Of a DNA stretch of 64,000 nucleotides, positions 38,102 to 64,000 are shown one piece after another. Both the position numbers and the translations under genes were made by a program. Below the pieces are notes generated by a model. That model was not told the origin of the DNA and made no database searches. It saw only the letters and a list, made by a program, of their open reading frames with translations. The stretch covers positions 930,001 to 994,000 of the forward strand of contig ML133457.1 of assembly GCA_003864495.1 (NCBI GenBank), given 5' to 3'. Each line of letters starts with the position of its first letter. Position 1 is the stretch's first letter. The stretch is from Nemopilema nomurai. Lineage: Eukaryota; Cnidaria; Scyphozoa; Rhizostomeae; Rhizostomatidae.

Positions 38102-64000
<25,899 letters not shown>

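Overview
The window is nuclear DNA from an intron-rich animal. Genes have canonical GT-AG introns of a few hundred bases, AT-rich intergenic DNA, dispersed transposon remnants and many intronic mini- and microsatellites. There is no operon structure, no Shine-Dalgarno context and no CRISPR. Exon phases and protein matches (SAAL1, FBXO22, NUP50, RFESD, CKAP5/XMAP215) are strongly metazoan. The AT-richness and human-like exon density suggest a non-vertebrate such as a cnidarian, but that is inference; I cannot name the species.

Layout. (1) 194-6932, minus: SAAL1, running off the left edge. (2) 8037-9176, plus: an intronless FBXO22 divergent from SAAL1. (3) About 9.2-20.4 kb: gene-poor DNA with a LINE tail, a possible orphan exon and short repeats. 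(4) 20466-22942, plus: a four-exon gene for a predicted secreted, coiled-coil-rich protein of 330 aa with no family I recognise. (5) 26679-32014, plus: NUP50 in six exons, with a pogo/Tigger-like non-autonomous DNA transposon in an intron. (6) 33489-35102, minus: an intronless coiled-coil protein, convergent with NUP50 and divergent from the next gene. (7) 35644-36692, plus: RFESD (Rieske domain) in three exons. (8) 38102-63546, minus: almost all of CKAP5/XMAP215/ch-TOG. I reconstructed 46 coding exons in one unbroken frame (1997 codons); only the first roughly 20 residues lie beyond the assembled part.

The genes are housekeeping and unrelated in pathway: nuclear transport (NUP50), microtubule polymerisation (CKAP5), SCF ubiquitin ligase substrate recognition (FBXO22), proliferation-associated SAAL1 and a Rieske protein. 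Two head-to-head pairs probably share bidirectional promoters. All exon models come from reading splice signals, phase continuity and remembered family sequences; no alignment or transcript data were available. I found no dedicated novel multi-gene system. The best candidate for something undescribed is the four-exon orphan gene at 20.5-22.9 kb.
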